64,000 nucleotides of DNA from UBA3478 sp964217345. Its GTDB lineage: Bacteria > Bacteroidota > Bacteroidia > Flavobacteriales > Flavobacteriaceae. The translations under genes were made by a program, and so were the position numbers. The notes under the pieces were generated by a model. It did no database searches. It had not been told where the DNA came from and saw only the letters and a program-made list of their open reading frames with translations. Every line of letters starts with the position of its first letter. The first letter of the stretch is position 1. Shown here piece by piece: positions 36,593 through 45,284 of this stretch. The stretch covers positions 19,767 to 83,766 of the forward strand of contig CAXPJI010000036.1 in NCBI GenBank assembly GCA_964217345.1. Direction: 5' to 3'.

Positions 36593-36641
36593 TTATTTGA
36601 AAAATTAATTGTTGGTGCTTAAATTTATAGAAAAAGGGAAA

Positions 36642-36797
36642 ATGAGAAGATTTATCGCTGTTTTATTTGTCAGTCTGTTTATGGGTAGTTCACTACTTTC
36701 ATGTAAAGCAATGAATACGTCAAAGAAGGGTGATGATGCAGAAATCACGACCCCTCCAAATGTAGGGTCAAACAAACTCTCTAAAAAACGTCAATAA
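36642..36797 (+). CDS. Small lipoprotein, unknown function
   Basis: A 51-residue protein from the ATG at 36642: a signal (RRFIAVLFVSLFMGSSLLSC) with lipobox LLSC, then about 30 polar residues rich in Lys, Ser, Thr and Pro. The mature peptide is too short for a folded domain. Entericidin-like or other small envelope lipoproteins are comparable in size. It sits directly upstream of a PLP-enzyme gene but is separated from it by two inverted repeats. Confidence 0.6.
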   Translation: MRRFIAVLFVSLFMGSSLLSCKAMNTSKKGDDAEITTPPNVGSNKLSKKRQ

Positions 36798-36807
36798 ACT
36801 GACGTTT
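36786..36807 (+). terminator. Inverted repeat at the end of the small lipoprotein gene
   Basis: AAACGTCA at 36786-36793 pairs with TGACGTTT at 36800-36807 around a 6-base loop that contains the stop codon. Only three T residues end the stem, so it is a weak terminator candidate; an operator is the alternative. Confidence 0.4.
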
Positions 36808-36840
36808 AAACATCACAAGAATCTTAACAAATTCATTATC

Positions 36841-36874
36841 TTTTCATAACTAAAATCACATTTAGTTATGAAAA
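36841..36874 (+). promoter_or_regulatory. Perfect 14-base inverted repeat covering the start codon of the PLP enzyme gene
   Basis: TTTTCATAACTAAA at 36841-36854 is the exact reverse complement of TTTAGTTATGAAAA at 36861-36874, with a 6-base spacer ATCACA. The second arm contains the ATG at 36868. In RNA this would bury the start codon in a 14-pair stem; in DNA it is a 34-base operator-like dyad. A near-consensus -7 element (TATCTTTT, 36837-36844) overlaps the first arm. Either way it looks like a control point for this gene. Confidence 0.7.
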
Positions 36875-38109
36875 AACCTGAGTCGTTAATGATGTCTCTG
36901 GGCTATGTTCCTGAATGGAGCGAAGGCTCAGTTAAACCCCCAATATTTCAAACCTCAACCTTCGGATTTAAAACTGCCGAAGAGGGTAAACGATTTTTCG
37001 AGATAGCCTACGGCAAATCATCTCTAGAGCCAGGAGAACAAATGGGGCTTATCTATTCTCGACTGAACAACCCAAACATGCAGATTCTCGAGGAGCGCCT
37101 GGCTGTTCTTGAGCACAGTGAAGAAGCAGCAGCATTTGTAAGCGGGATGAGTGCAATCTCTACGGTTATGCTTGCGTATCTTAAGCCAGGAGATACCCTC
37201 ATTTTCAGCAATGAAGTCTATGGAGGAACACACCACTTCGTTCATCATTATCTCAAATCTATAGGCGTAAACGTTCTCTCTATCCTAGATTGGAGCGATA
37301 CCAAACAAATCGAACAGACGCTTGAATCTAAAGGACTCATTGAAAAGGTTGCTATGATTTATTGCGAAACCCCTGCCAATCCTACCAACACTCTGGTTGA
37401 TTTAGAAGCCGTTGTTCGATTAAAGAAACAACTCGAGTCACGACTGGAGAAAACGGTAATCATGGCTGTGGATAATACTTATCTCGGGCCTATATGGCAA
37501 AAACCTTTGGAGTTCGGAGCCGACCTAGTCTGTTACTCTGCCACTAAATTCTTAAACGGGCACAGTGACGTGATTGCAGGAGCGGTAATGGGAAGCAGAG
37601 AAGCTATTGGTCCAGTTAAAGGGCTAAGAACCTTTCTAGGTGGGATGATTGCGCCCTACACCGCATGGTTATTAACCAGAAGTCTAGAAACGCTCCATGT
37701 GCGAATGAACTATCAAACTGAGAATGCACAAAAGCTCGCTCAGTTTTTAGAAGGCCATTCTAAGGTCAAAAAAGTTTTATTTCCCGGCTTAGAGAGCATG
37801 TCTACTAGTCAGAAAGAAATTTATCATAAGCAATGCAAATCGCCCGGTGCAATGATCAGTATTGTGCTGCATGGGGGTGAGGCTGAAGCTTTTCGCTTTC
37901 TAAATGCACTTAAACTAATCAAACTTGCGGTGAGTTTAGGTAGTAATGAAAGTCTAGCCCAACACCCACATTCAATGACTCACTCAGACGTGCCTGATGA
38001 GGAAAAGGCACAGATGGGTATCGAGCTCTCTTTAGTGCGAATCAGTGTAGGAATCGAGCACGCTGATGACCTCATTGAAGATTTAAAACAAGCCTTAGAG
38101 AACGTGTGA
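36868..38109 (+). CDS. PLP-dependent enzyme of the cystathionine gamma-synthase / methionine gamma-lyase family
   Basis: A 413-residue cytoplasmic fold-type I PLP enzyme of sulfur amino-acid metabolism. The PLP lysine is Lys227 in CYSATKFLNGHSDVIAG. Other family marks are YSRLNNPNMQILEERLAVLE, EAAAFVSGMSAIST, the phosphate-binding SNEVYGGTHH, IYCETPANPTN and the C-terminal SLGSNESLAQHPHSMTHS and VRISVGIEHADDLIEDL. It could be cystathionine gamma-synthase, gamma-lyase or methionine gamma-lyase; the branch cannot be fixed by eye. The start codon lies inside a perfect 14-base inverted repeat. A lipoprotein gene overlaps its end by 4 bases. Confidence 0.9.
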   Translation: MKKPESLMMSLGYVPEWSEGSVKPPIFQTSTFGFKTAEEGKRFFEIAYGKSSLEPGEQMGLIYSRLNNPNMQILEERLAVLEHSEEAAAFVSGMSAISTVMLAYLKPGDTLIFSNEVYGGTHHFVHHYLKSIGVNVLSILDWSDTKQIEQTLESKGLIEKVAMIYCETPANPTNTLVDLEAVVRLKKQLESRLEKTVIMAVDNTYLGPIWQKPLEFGADLVCYSATKFLNGHSDVIAGAVMGSREAIGPVKGLRTFLGGMIAPYTAWLLTRSLETLHVRMNYQTENAQKLAQFLEGHSKVKKVLFPGLESMSTSQKEIYHKQCKSPGAMISIVLHGGEAEAFRFLNALKLIKLAVSLGSNESLAQHPHSMTHSDVPDEEKAQMGIELSLVRISVGIEHADDLIEDLKQALENV

Positions 38110-38795
38110 TCTATAGAATCGTACTTATCGTCTTGTTAGCTAGCCTTGGCGGATGTTCGACCCAAAAATCTAAAGGGAAATCATTAGTCGAAGAATCTAT
38201 TCTTGCCCATGGAGGATTGAAAAACTATACTCATCTCCAAGATTTCAGATATGAAAAAACGAGTTATACCCTAGACGCCGAAGAATTAATCAAGGATACA
38301 CTCGTTCAGCAATTTGAGATACCCAGATTTGGCACAACTATTTTAATCACAGAGGATTCACTCCGTATAACACTCCAAAACGAGAACATTCAGACCTCAA
38401 AACCATTGGATAGTAACCCACCGAACTACAAGAGTATTATCGAGGGAGCGAACTTTGTCTTTTTTCAGCCTTTTAAATTAAAGGACAAGGAAGCTCAAAT
38501 TGAATACTTGGGAATGAAAAGTTCAGGCTTCTCAAAAAAGCCCTTAGAGCAAATAAGGGTGACCTACCCCAATTCGAATGATATTTGGTACTTCTTTTTT
38601 GACCAAGAAACAAAATATATACTGGCCAACGCAGTAGATCACAACGGAAAAATAAGCCTCATTCTAAACGACTCGCTACAATGGCATAAAAATCTTTTCG
38701 TTCATAGCCGACGCAGAAGCTTTTTAAGCAATTCAAATTTTGAGCTAATTCGGCTTCAAGCGAGCTATAAATACAAAATGCTTAGCGTAGAATAA
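38106..38795 (+). CDS. Lipoprotein of unknown function
   Basis: A 229-residue lipoprotein: a GTG start at 38106 overlaps the upstream stop by 4 bases, and the signal ends in LGGCS (Cys near residue 17). The mature part is beta-rich, with segments such as NYTHLQDFRYEKTSYTLD and WYFFFDQETKYILANAVDH, resembling LolA/LppX-like or outer-membrane lipoprotein-sorting folds found in Bacteroidota. I do not recognise a defined family. Translational coupling to the PLP enzyme is apparent, but a functional link is not. Confidence 0.7.
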   Translation: MIYRIVLIVLLASLGGCSTQKSKGKSLVEESILAHGGLKNYTHLQDFRYEKTSYTLDAEELIKDTLVQQFEIPRFGTTILITEDSLRITLQNENIQTSKPLDSNPPNYKSIIEGANFVFFQPFKLKDKEAQIEYLGMKSSGFSKKPLEQIRVTYPNSNDIWYFFFDQETKYILANAVDHNGKISLILNDSLQWHKNLFVHSRRRSFLSNSNFELIRLQASYKYKMLSVE

Positions 38796-38816
38796 CCACA
38801 GGTTCGGCAATTATAA

Positions 38817-38864
38817 TACCTTTGATGTCAATAAATTGATTGAATCTTGAGACTTTACTCAAGA
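38817..38864 (+). promoter_or_regulatory. -7 promoter element and leader hairpin upstream of the TrkH gene
   Basis: TACCTTTG at 38817-38824 matches the Bacteroidota -7 consensus exactly; a good -33 element is not seen. The predicted leader of about 40 bases contains a 7-base inverted repeat, TCTTGAG at 38845-38851 and CTCAAGA at 38858-38864 with a 6-base loop, ending 7 bases before the ATG at 38872. The hairpin may influence translation. Confidence 0.45.
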
Positions 38865-38871
38865 AAATAGC

Positions 38872-40617
38872 ATGCTATTTAACCCTAAATACTTCTACAG
38901 ACTTTCGTTTTGGACGAGTTTGTTCTGTTTTCTTCTTCTGATTTACGATTTCGGATTTCACTCGTCGATAACAGAAAGTTTCGACCTAGACCTTTTCTAT
39001 TACTACGCTTTACTAGTAGGATTAGTAAGTTCTGTACTTACCTATATCAACGATCGCAAAAGAATCTATCAGCGAATTGCAATTCTTGATGGTGTTTCTG
39101 GCCTTTTCTCAGGAGTTCTTTTAGCACTCCATTTTTTTACTCCAGAGAATTACGAATTCAGACAGGTTTCTGAGCAATTCAGCCTTGAAAAATTTGCCGC
39201 TGCCCTTCTTTTTTTCAAAGGGTTTCTAGACTTAAGAGTAAGCTATAGAAGAACTGCTCTGAACCCGGCCCAACTCTTCTTGATAAGTTTTGTAGTGATT
39301 ATTCTAGGGGGTACATTATTATTGTCATTGCCCGGAGCTACTCATGAGGGTATTGGTCTACTTGACGCGCTTTTCACGGCAACGAGTGCGGTTTGTGTTA
39401 CGGGTCTAATTGTGGTAGACACAGCTACACATTTCACCTTTTTTGGACAGTCAATTCTCCTTTTTCTGATTCAAATTGGAGGTCTCGGAATACTAACTTT
39501 CGTTAGCTACTTTAGTTATTTCTTTAAAGGTGAAATCAGTTACGAAAAACAAATTGCCATCAATCAGATTAATAGCTCGGGGGCTATTGGCAAAGAATTG
39601 GGTCTATTAAAGAGTATCTTAATCATTACGCTAAGTATTGAAGCCTTTTCGGCTTTACTTATCTTTTACAACACAGATCCGGCTGCTTTTACAAGTGTTT
39701 CTGAACGCGTGTTTTTCTCTGTTTTTCACGCAGTCTCTGCCTTCTGTAATGCAGGATTTTCTACCCTCAGCGACTCACTGATGCAAGGTGGTTTTCAGTT
39801 TAATTATGGACTACAACTTGCCATTATTTTGACCTTTGTTATTGGGGGGCTTGGTTTTCCGATCGTATCCAATATCATCTCTTACTTAAGTTATAAGACA
39901 AAAGGGGTGTTTTCGTTCTTTGACAAGCCGAATTATCGTCCGTGGGTATTAACACTAAACAGTCGAATTGCGCTTATTACCACCATTGTCTTAACCGTCG
40001 GAGGAACACTCGTTTTTTTCGGGCTTGAAAAAGACGGCGTACTCTCTTCACACTCAGGTTTTGGCAAACTGGTTACGGCACTATTTGGTGCCACCACACC
40101 ACGTACAGCAGGCTTCAATACGGTCGATGCCAGTCATTTCAGATTTCCAACGTTACTACTCACTATGTTTTTAATGTGGGTAGGAGCCTCGCCAAAGTCA
40201 ACAGGAGGAGGTATTAAAACCAGCACACTAGCTATCGCCATCTTAAACATCCTAAGCTTAGCAAGGGGTCGTGAACGAATCGAATTATATCGCCGAGAAA
40301 TCGTTGAAGTAACCGTAAAAAGAGCATTTGCAATGATCTCCCTATCTATTATCGTTATTGCCATCGGGGTATTAGGTATATCCGCCTTTGAACCTGATCT
40401 TACGATGATTGAAATTGCCTTTGAAAGTGTTTCGGCTTATAGCACCACTGGGCTTAGTATGGGAATCACCTCAAGCCTTAGTCCTATCAGTAAATTCATT
40501 ATCATTATATTAATGTTCGTTGGCCGCGTAAGTGCACTGACGGTGCTCATTGCGATATTCCGCAATGTGATTAACCAAAACTATCGCTACCCGAAAGAAG
40601 AAATTACAATCCACTAG
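38872..40617 (+). CDS. TrkH-family potassium uptake membrane subunit
   Basis: A 581-residue K+ transporter subunit. Three N-terminal helices (about 10-90) precede the usual four M1-P-M2 repeats. Selectivity-filter-like glycine loops are visible: TATSAVCVTGLIVVDT, VSAFCNAGFSTLSDS, TTPRTAGFNTVDAS and VSAYSTTGLSMGITS. The phrase MWVGASPKSTGGGIKTSTLA is the intramembrane loop of TrkH/KtrB. TrkA follows 2 bases downstream, so the pair forms a complete uptake system. Regulation may involve the leader hairpin noted upstream. Confidence 0.95.
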   Translation: MLFNPKYFYRLSFWTSLFCFLLLIYDFGFHSSITESFDLDLFYYYALLVGLVSSVLTYINDRKRIYQRIAILDGVSGLFSGVLLALHFFTPENYEFRQVSEQFSLEKFAAALLFFKGFLDLRVSYRRTALNPAQLFLISFVVIILGGTLLLSLPGATHEGIGLLDALFTATSAVCVTGLIVVDTATHFTFFGQSILLFLIQIGGLGILTFVSYFSYFFKGEISYEKQIAINQINSSGAIGKELGLLKSILIITLSIEAFSALLIFYNTDPAAFTSVSERVFFSVFHAVSAFCNAGFSTLSDSLMQGGFQFNYGLQLAIILTFVIGGLGFPIVSNIISYLSYKTKGVFSFFDKPNYRPWVLTLNSRIALITTIVLTVGGTLVFFGLEKDGVLSSHSGFGKLVTALFGATTPRTAGFNTVDASHFRFPTLLLTMFLMWVGASPKSTGGGIKTSTLAIAILNILSLARGRERIELYRREIVEVTVKRAFAMISLSIIVIAIGVLGISAFEPDLTMIEIAFESVSAYSTTGLSMGITSSLSPISKFIIIILMFVGRVSALTVLIAIFRNVINQNYRYPKEEITIH

Positions 40618-40619
40618 TT

Positions 40620-41312
40620 ATGAAATACATCATCATCGGACTTGGAAATTTTGGAGCTTCACTCGCTGAGAAACTAACCGCTCAAGGGAATGAAGTCTTC
40701 GCTGTAGACACAAGTAAAACAAAAGTCGACGCTTATAAAGAGAAGATCACCTATACCGTTCAACTTGATGCTACAGATGAGCTCGCTGTTGCAGGGCTTC
40801 CACTCAAAGAAACAGATATTGTGATCATCGCCATTGGAGAAGATCAGGGAGCCAATGTGATGGCAACTGCGCTATTCAAGAATATGCAGGTAAAACGATT
40901 GGTGAGTCGTGCGATCAATCCGCTCCACGAAAAAGTATTGCAAGCTATTGGGGTAGACGAGATCGTTCACCCTGAAGAGGAAACCGCAGAAAGATGGGCC
41001 AAAAAACTATGCCTAGTAAACGTAGTAGACTCTTTTGAATTAAGTGACGACTTCAGTATTATTGAGGCTACCGTGCCCAATGAATACATAGGCAAAACAC
41101 TTAAAGAGGTTGGATTCAGATCGAAATACAACCTACTTGTACTGACTATCATTAAGCAAGTTACGGTTAACCCGCTACTCGGTAGTCCTAAGACCGAAAA
41201 CCAAGTTCAAGGGGTTGCCTCTGCAGAACACGTGCTCGAACAGGGGGATATCCTAGTACTTTACGGTTCAAATAAAGACCTTCAGCACTTCCTGAAACAA
41301 AAAGTGCGCTAA
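40620..41312 (+). CDS. TrkA/KtrA-family potassium transport regulatory subunit
   Basis: A 230-residue cytoplasmic ring protein that gates TrkH. Residues about 1-125 form the RCK-N Rossmann domain (IIIGLGNFGASLAEKL, the nucleotide-binding G-x-G-x-x-G; VFAVDTSK; LDATDE). A RCK-C/TrkA-C domain follows at about 140-225 (IIEATVPNEYIGKTLKEVG, EQGDILVLYGSNKDLQHF). A single RCK-N/RCK-C unit, as in KtrA, and not the doubled Escherichia coli TrkA. The gene overlaps the convergent SDR gene by 4 bases. Confidence 0.94.
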   Translation: MKYIIIGLGNFGASLAEKLTAQGNEVFAVDTSKTKVDAYKEKITYTVQLDATDELAVAGLPLKETDIVIIAIGEDQGANVMATALFKNMQVKRLVSRAINPLHEKVLQAIGVDEIVHPEEETAERWAKKLCLVNVVDSFELSDDFSIIEATVPNEYIGKTLKEVGFRSKYNLLVLTIIKQVTVNPLLGSPKTENQVQGVASAEHVLEQGDILVLYGSNKDLQHFLKQKVR

Positions 41313-42064
41313 GATTCTCTATTGATTACATACGCACTTGCCTGACGGGTCGGAAGAATCACAAGATCAGCAATGGTTACCGATTTAGGAGCTTCAACCA
41401 TATAAACAATCGCGTCAGCAACATCTTCAGCCCGAAGTGCATCTGCTCCTTGATAAACCGTTTTTGATCGGTCAGCGTCTCCCTTAAAACGAACCATGGA
41501 GAATTCGGTTTCAACTAGACCTGGGTGAATCGCACTAACTCTTATTAATTCAGGATTGAGATCAAGGCGCAAACCATCTGTGAAATACTGAACAGCAGCC
41601 TTAGAAGCACAATACACGCTGCCCTTTGGGTAAGCCTCCTTTCCTGCAATAGAGCCGACATTAACGATATGACCCCAACTACTTTCACAAAGCAATGGAA
41701 GTATAGCTTTGGTAACGTACATGAGTCCCTTAACGTTTGAGTCAATCATGGCATCCCAGTCATCGAGGTTAGCTTCTTGAACAGTATCTAATCCGTGAGC
41801 ATTTCCCGCATTATTAACTAGGACATTGATCGACTTCCACTGCTCTGGAAGACCTTCGATGGCCTGAAATACAGCCTGTTTATCGCGTACATCAAAAATA
41901 AGTCGATGGGTTTCAACCTTTACTGTATCTGAGAGTTGCTGAAGTCGCTCACTTCTTCGGCCGCAAAGAATTAAATCATAACCCTTTTCTGCAAGGGCTA
42001 AGGCCGTAGACCAGCCTATACCACTACTTGCACCGGTTATCAGTGCAATTTTTCTTTCGTTCAT
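41309..42064 (-). CDS. Short-chain dehydrogenase/reductase (YdfG-like)
   Basis: A 251-residue SDR oxidoreductase. The NAD(P)-binding motif is ITGASSGIGWSTALAL (about 9-24), the structural NNAG motif is VLVNNAGNAHG, and the catalytic set is Ser in IVNVGSIAGK with Tyr/Lys in VYCASKAAVQYF. The nearest characterised family is YdfG/serine 3-dehydrogenase-like NADP enzymes acting on 3-hydroxy acids. It follows the pterin dehydratase gene by 3 bases in a two-gene operon; a role in pterin recycling is possible but speculative. Confidence 0.9.
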   Translation of the reverse strand: MNERKIALITGASSGIGWSTALALAEKGYDLILCGRRSERLQQLSDTVKVETHRLIFDVRDKQAVFQAIEGLPEQWKSINVLVNNAGNAHGLDTVQEANLDDWDAMIDSNVKGLMYVTKAILPLLCESSWGHIVNVGSIAGKEAYPKGSVYCASKAAVQYFTDGLRLDLNPELIRVSAIHPGLVETEFSMVRFKGDADRSKTVYQGADALRAEDVADAIVYMVEAPKSVTIADLVILPTRQASAYVINRES

Positions 42065-42067
42065 AGC

Positions 42068-42361
42068 TTATTTGAATGTATTATAAAGTGCGGATAGTTC
42101 TTTGGCTAGTGCAAAATCTAATTCGGTAAGACCACCAACCTCATGCGTCCAGAGTGTGATCGTAATTTCATTGTATCGGTTACACCAATCGGGATGATGA
42201 TTCAAACGTTCAATAAATGGGACCGCTTGGTGCATAAAATCAATGGCTCTTTCAAAGTTCTCGAGTTCAAATCGGGCGACAATTCGATCAGATCGCAGCC
42301 CCCAATGGCTTTCTAAACTTTTATGTTGCGTTTGTGCCTCGCTAACCGTCAATCTTTTCAT
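42068..42361 (-). CDS. 4a-hydroxytetrahydrobiopterin dehydratase (pterin-4a-carbinolamine dehydratase)
   Basis: A 97-residue PCD/DCoH protein, normal length. The active-site motif HHPDWCNRYNEITITLWTHE (about 54-73) and the C-terminal GGLTELDFALAKEL are diagnostic. It dehydrates the pterin carbinolamine made by aromatic amino-acid hydroxylases, or serves other pterin reactions. No phenylalanine hydroxylase is in the window. Confidence 0.92.
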   Translation of the reverse strand: MKRLTVSEAQTQHKSLESHWGLRSDRIVARFELENFERAIDFMHQAVPFIERLNHHPDWCNRYNEITITLWTHEVGGLTELDFALAKELSALYNTFK

Positions 42362-42387
42362 AACTTCAAGGTACTAAAATCAATCGA

Positions 42388-44445
42388 ATGAAAAGAAGAC
42401 TCTTCAGTCTAGCGGCAATGGTACTGTTTTATTCAGGGATCGCACAAATCGACCCAGCAAATATCGAAATCATTAGAGATTCCTACGGCGTACCACATAT
42501 TTATGCCCCTACTGACGCCGAGGTAGCTTATGGCCTTGCCTGGGCACATGCCGAAGATGACTTTGAAACTATTCAATTAGGTTACCTCGCCGGCGACTCA
42601 AAGCTTTCTAGATATATGGGTTTAAAGGGAGCAGGCGCTGATTTCCTCGCTCAACTTATTGAAGCAGAACGTACGGCAGCCGAGCAATTTAACACTCTAA
42701 GTGATGAATTTGTAGCGGTCATTGAAGGGTATGCGGCTGGCTTGAATGCTTACGCCGAAAAACATCCTGAAGAAGTATTAGAGAAGAGTCTATTCCCTGT
42801 TACCCCAATAAAAATGGTGGCATACTCCCAATTACAACTCTTCGTGTCTAACGCTGCAGATCAGCTAGTGAAGCAAATTGTATCCAATAAAACTCCAGAA
42901 ATCGCGACCCCTAAAGACGACTCTAATGGTTCAAACCTCATCGCATTATCGAGCATAAAAACAGGGCAAGAGGCAAGTTTCTTAACGATCAACACCCACC
43001 AACCTTTAGAAGGACCAACCTCGTGGTATGAAGCCCATCTGGTTAGTGAAGAGGGAACGAATATTATCGGAACGTTGTTCCCCGGAGCCCCTTGTATTTT
43101 AACCGGTGCTAACGAAAACCTAGGGTGGACACATACCGTAAATTTTCAAGACAAAGCAGACGTGTTTCAACTCGAAATGGTCGATCCGAAACTACTCACC
43201 TACCAGTTCGACGACGAGGTATTAATGCTCGAAGAAAAACGAGCTAAGGTTTATCTCAAACTTCTCGGATTTAAAATTGGGATTAACAAAAAATATTACA
43301 CCAGTATTTACGGGCCTACCCTAAAAAACAGAAGCGGATTTTATTCAGTCAGAACACCTAGTACCACTTCAATTAAAGCCCTTGAGCAGTGGTGGAGAAT
43401 GAATAAAGCCAACAGCTTCAATGAATTCTACTCAGCGCTTCAAATGAATGCCCTGCCAGGTTATAACATTGGATATGCTGACAAGTTTGATACCATATTC
43501 TATATCTCAAATGGTAAAATGCCCAAGCGAAATCCGGCCTATGATTGGACCAAAACAGTGCCTGGAAATTCTAGTGAAACACTTTGGGACACCTACTACA
43601 AAACAGAAGAGCTTCCTCAAGTGATTAGTCCAGCTTCTGGATTTGTTTACAACGCTAATCACAGTCCATTCAAGTCTTCGGGTGTCAAAGACAACCCCGA
43701 CCCTAAAAAATTTGCCAGTGCTATGGGTTATGAGCTCTATGACAATAACAGAAGTACCCGACTTTATGAACTGCTCAGTGAGGATGACAAGATCACCTTT
43801 GAAGAGTTCAAGACCATCAAGTACGACCATACACTACCTACTCCGCTCAATTACAACTATGTCGATTTTAACGCGGTATTTGAGATGAACCCCTCCGATT
43901 ATCCAGGGGCTGGAGCTCTGTTAAGAAAAATCCAAAGTTGGGACCGAGTAGCAGACATGAACTCTGAAGGAGCGGGTGTTTTTGCGATTCTTTACTACCA
44001 ACTTCAAAAACTTTATGGTGAGCGCAATTCTGATAATAGCTTCAGCAAGGAAGTGATCTACAAGGCATTGAAAAAAACCTCTCGCTATTTAAAAAAGCAT
44101 TTCAAAACACAGTCGATTACATTAGGTGAGTTTCAGCAGCTGGTTAGAGGCGAGAAGGCAATTCCGATCTGGGGTATGCCTGATGTGGTGACTGCAATGC
44201 GTGGGGTTCAGCATAAAAGCGGCCGCTATAGAATTACCAATGGAGAATCTTATATCGGCCTGATTCAATTCACTCCTGAAGAAACGATTTATCGCTCTGT
44301 GATGTCTTACGGTAATAGTGAACTCCCAGAATCTCTGCATTACGACGATCAGATGAAACTCTATCAGAATTTTCAAACAAAACCCATGCATTTCGATAAG
44401 CCTAGCGTGATCAAGGATTCGGTGCGACGTTATTCTCCTAAATAA
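42388..44445 (+). CDS. Penicillin-acylase-family N-terminal-nucleophile hydrolase
   Basis: A 685-residue exported precursor with a signal peptide (AAMVLFYSGIAQ). Like penicillin and acyl-homoserine-lactone acylases it consists of an alpha chain (from IEIIRDSYGVPHIYAPTDAEVAYG, given in parts) and a beta chain starting at the nucleophile Ser182 in SNGSNLIALSS. The usual G-S-N-x-W site has Leu-Ile in place of the aromatic residue. Later motifs LTGANENLGWTHTVNFQDKAD and YNIGYAD fit the family. Substrate (acyl-homoserine lactone, lipopeptide or other amide) cannot be told. It overlaps the convergent pxpC gene by 16 bases. Confidence 0.9.
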   Translation: MKRRLFSLAAMVLFYSGIAQIDPANIEIIRDSYGVPHIYAPTDAEVAYGLAWAHAEDDFETIQLGYLAGDSKLSRYMGLKGAGADFLAQLIEAERTAAEQFNTLSDEFVAVIEGYAAGLNAYAEKHPEEVLEKSLFPVTPIKMVAYSQLQLFVSNAADQLVKQIVSNKTPEIATPKDDSNGSNLIALSSIKTGQEASFLTINTHQPLEGPTSWYEAHLVSEEGTNIIGTLFPGAPCILTGANENLGWTHTVNFQDKADVFQLEMVDPKLLTYQFDDEVLMLEEKRAKVYLKLLGFKIGINKKYYTSIYGPTLKNRSGFYSVRTPSTTSIKALEQWWRMNKANSFNEFYSALQMNALPGYNIGYADKFDTIFYISNGKMPKRNPAYDWTKTVPGNSSETLWDTYYKTEELPQVISPASGFVYNANHSPFKSSGVKDNPDPKKFASAMGYELYDNNRSTRLYELLSEDDKITFEEFKTIKYDHTLPTPLNYNYVDFNAVFEMNPSDYPGAGALLRKIQSWDRVADMNSEGAGVFAILYYQLQKLYGERNSDNSFSKEVIYKALKKTSRYLKKHFKTQSITLGEFQQLVRGEKAIPIWGMPDVVTAMRGVQHKSGRYRITNGESYIGLIQFTPEETIYRSVMSYGNSELPESLHYDDQMKLYQNFQTKPMHFDKPSVIKDSVRRYSPK

Positions 44446-45284
44446 TTCGATAAGTCATCAAGCTCCAATTGAATCGTAGCCCCTTGACGTATTTGAGCGA
44501 TTTGATTTAAGCCTTTTTCGTCTGTGAGTAAAACTCTCGGGTATCCTCCCGTAACTTGACAATCTCGATGGAGAACAATCAATTCTCCTGAGGGAGTCAA
44601 CTGCACAATACCGGGAAAAACGACCGAAGACTTGATCGTAGAATGCCTTCTGTGAAAATAAGTCGAAGGGAGTACTCGAATGCCCATTCGATTATGACCC
44701 GCCACTTTTAGAGACACTTCACCCAGTTGCTTAGGGGTTTTTAAACAAGTGAATTCTGGTCCGGGGTAAACAACCATCTTTGAACTGAGACTGACATCAC
44801 TAGAATTACCAACGATCTTATCAGGGGCAGTATCTATTGAAGTACATTCAATCACATCTCCTTCTTTTAGTCGTGATACACCAAACAAGCTCGGATGCAT
44901 CGAACGACTTCCCATTCGAATCGAAGATTTAAAACCGCCCTTCACCGCGAGATAGGTGTAAACCCCTTCAGATGCCTGGCTAAACTCAATTTCATCGTCG
45001 GGTTGAACAGGAATCATACAGTTAGATTCCCCATGAATACCATTTAAGGTAAATTTCATTGGAGCACCCGAGACACAAACAAAAGTGGGTGAATCAAACC
45101 GGTAGATTCCTCCTTGAATACTCATTTCTAAAACCGCATCATTAGGATCATTTCCTAAAATGATATTTGCTCTTTTTGCCGACTGGGCATCCATAAAACC
45201 CGACCTCGGAACTGCATATTTGAAGAATCCCGTACGACCTGAATCTTGAATTGTATCTAAAAGACCGGCTCGTTTAACAAACAT
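44430..45284 (-). CDS. pxpC: 5-oxoprolinase subunit C (biotin-dependent carboxyltransferase-like, KipA family)
   Basis: A 284-residue subunit of the PxpABC 5-oxoprolinase, which hydrolyses 5-oxo-L-proline to glutamate with ATP. Family phrases: LDTIQDSGRTGFFKYAVPRSG, ILGNDPNDAVLEMSIQGG, AMHP-like SMHPSLFGVSRLKEGD and SEFTC-type PGPEFTCL, plus NRMGIRV and a late VVFPGIVQLTPSGE. Its ATG lies 11 bases before the end of pxpB, so the two are translationally coupled. The subunit forms a complex with PxpB. Confidence 0.92.
   Translation of the reverse strand: MFVKRAGLLDTIQDSGRTGFFKYAVPRSGFMDAQSAKRANIILGNDPNDAVLEMSIQGGIYRFDSPTFVCVSGAPMKFTLNGIHGESNCMIPVQPDDEIEFSQASEGVYTYLAVKGGFKSSIRMGSRSMHPSLFGVSRLKEGDVIECTSIDTAPDKIVGNSSDVSLSSKMVVYPGPEFTCLKTPKQLGEVSLKVAGHNRMGIRVLPSTYFHRRHSTIKSSVVFPGIVQLTPSGELIVLHRDCQVTGGYPRVLLTDEKGLNQIAQIRQGATIQLELDDLSNYLGE

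Noticed and set aside
38106..38795. Possibility that the lipoprotein is a C-terminal extension of the PLP enzyme broken by a frameshift
   Set aside because: The PLP enzyme has its normal length and C-terminal motif, and the downstream product starts with its own signal peptide and lipobox.
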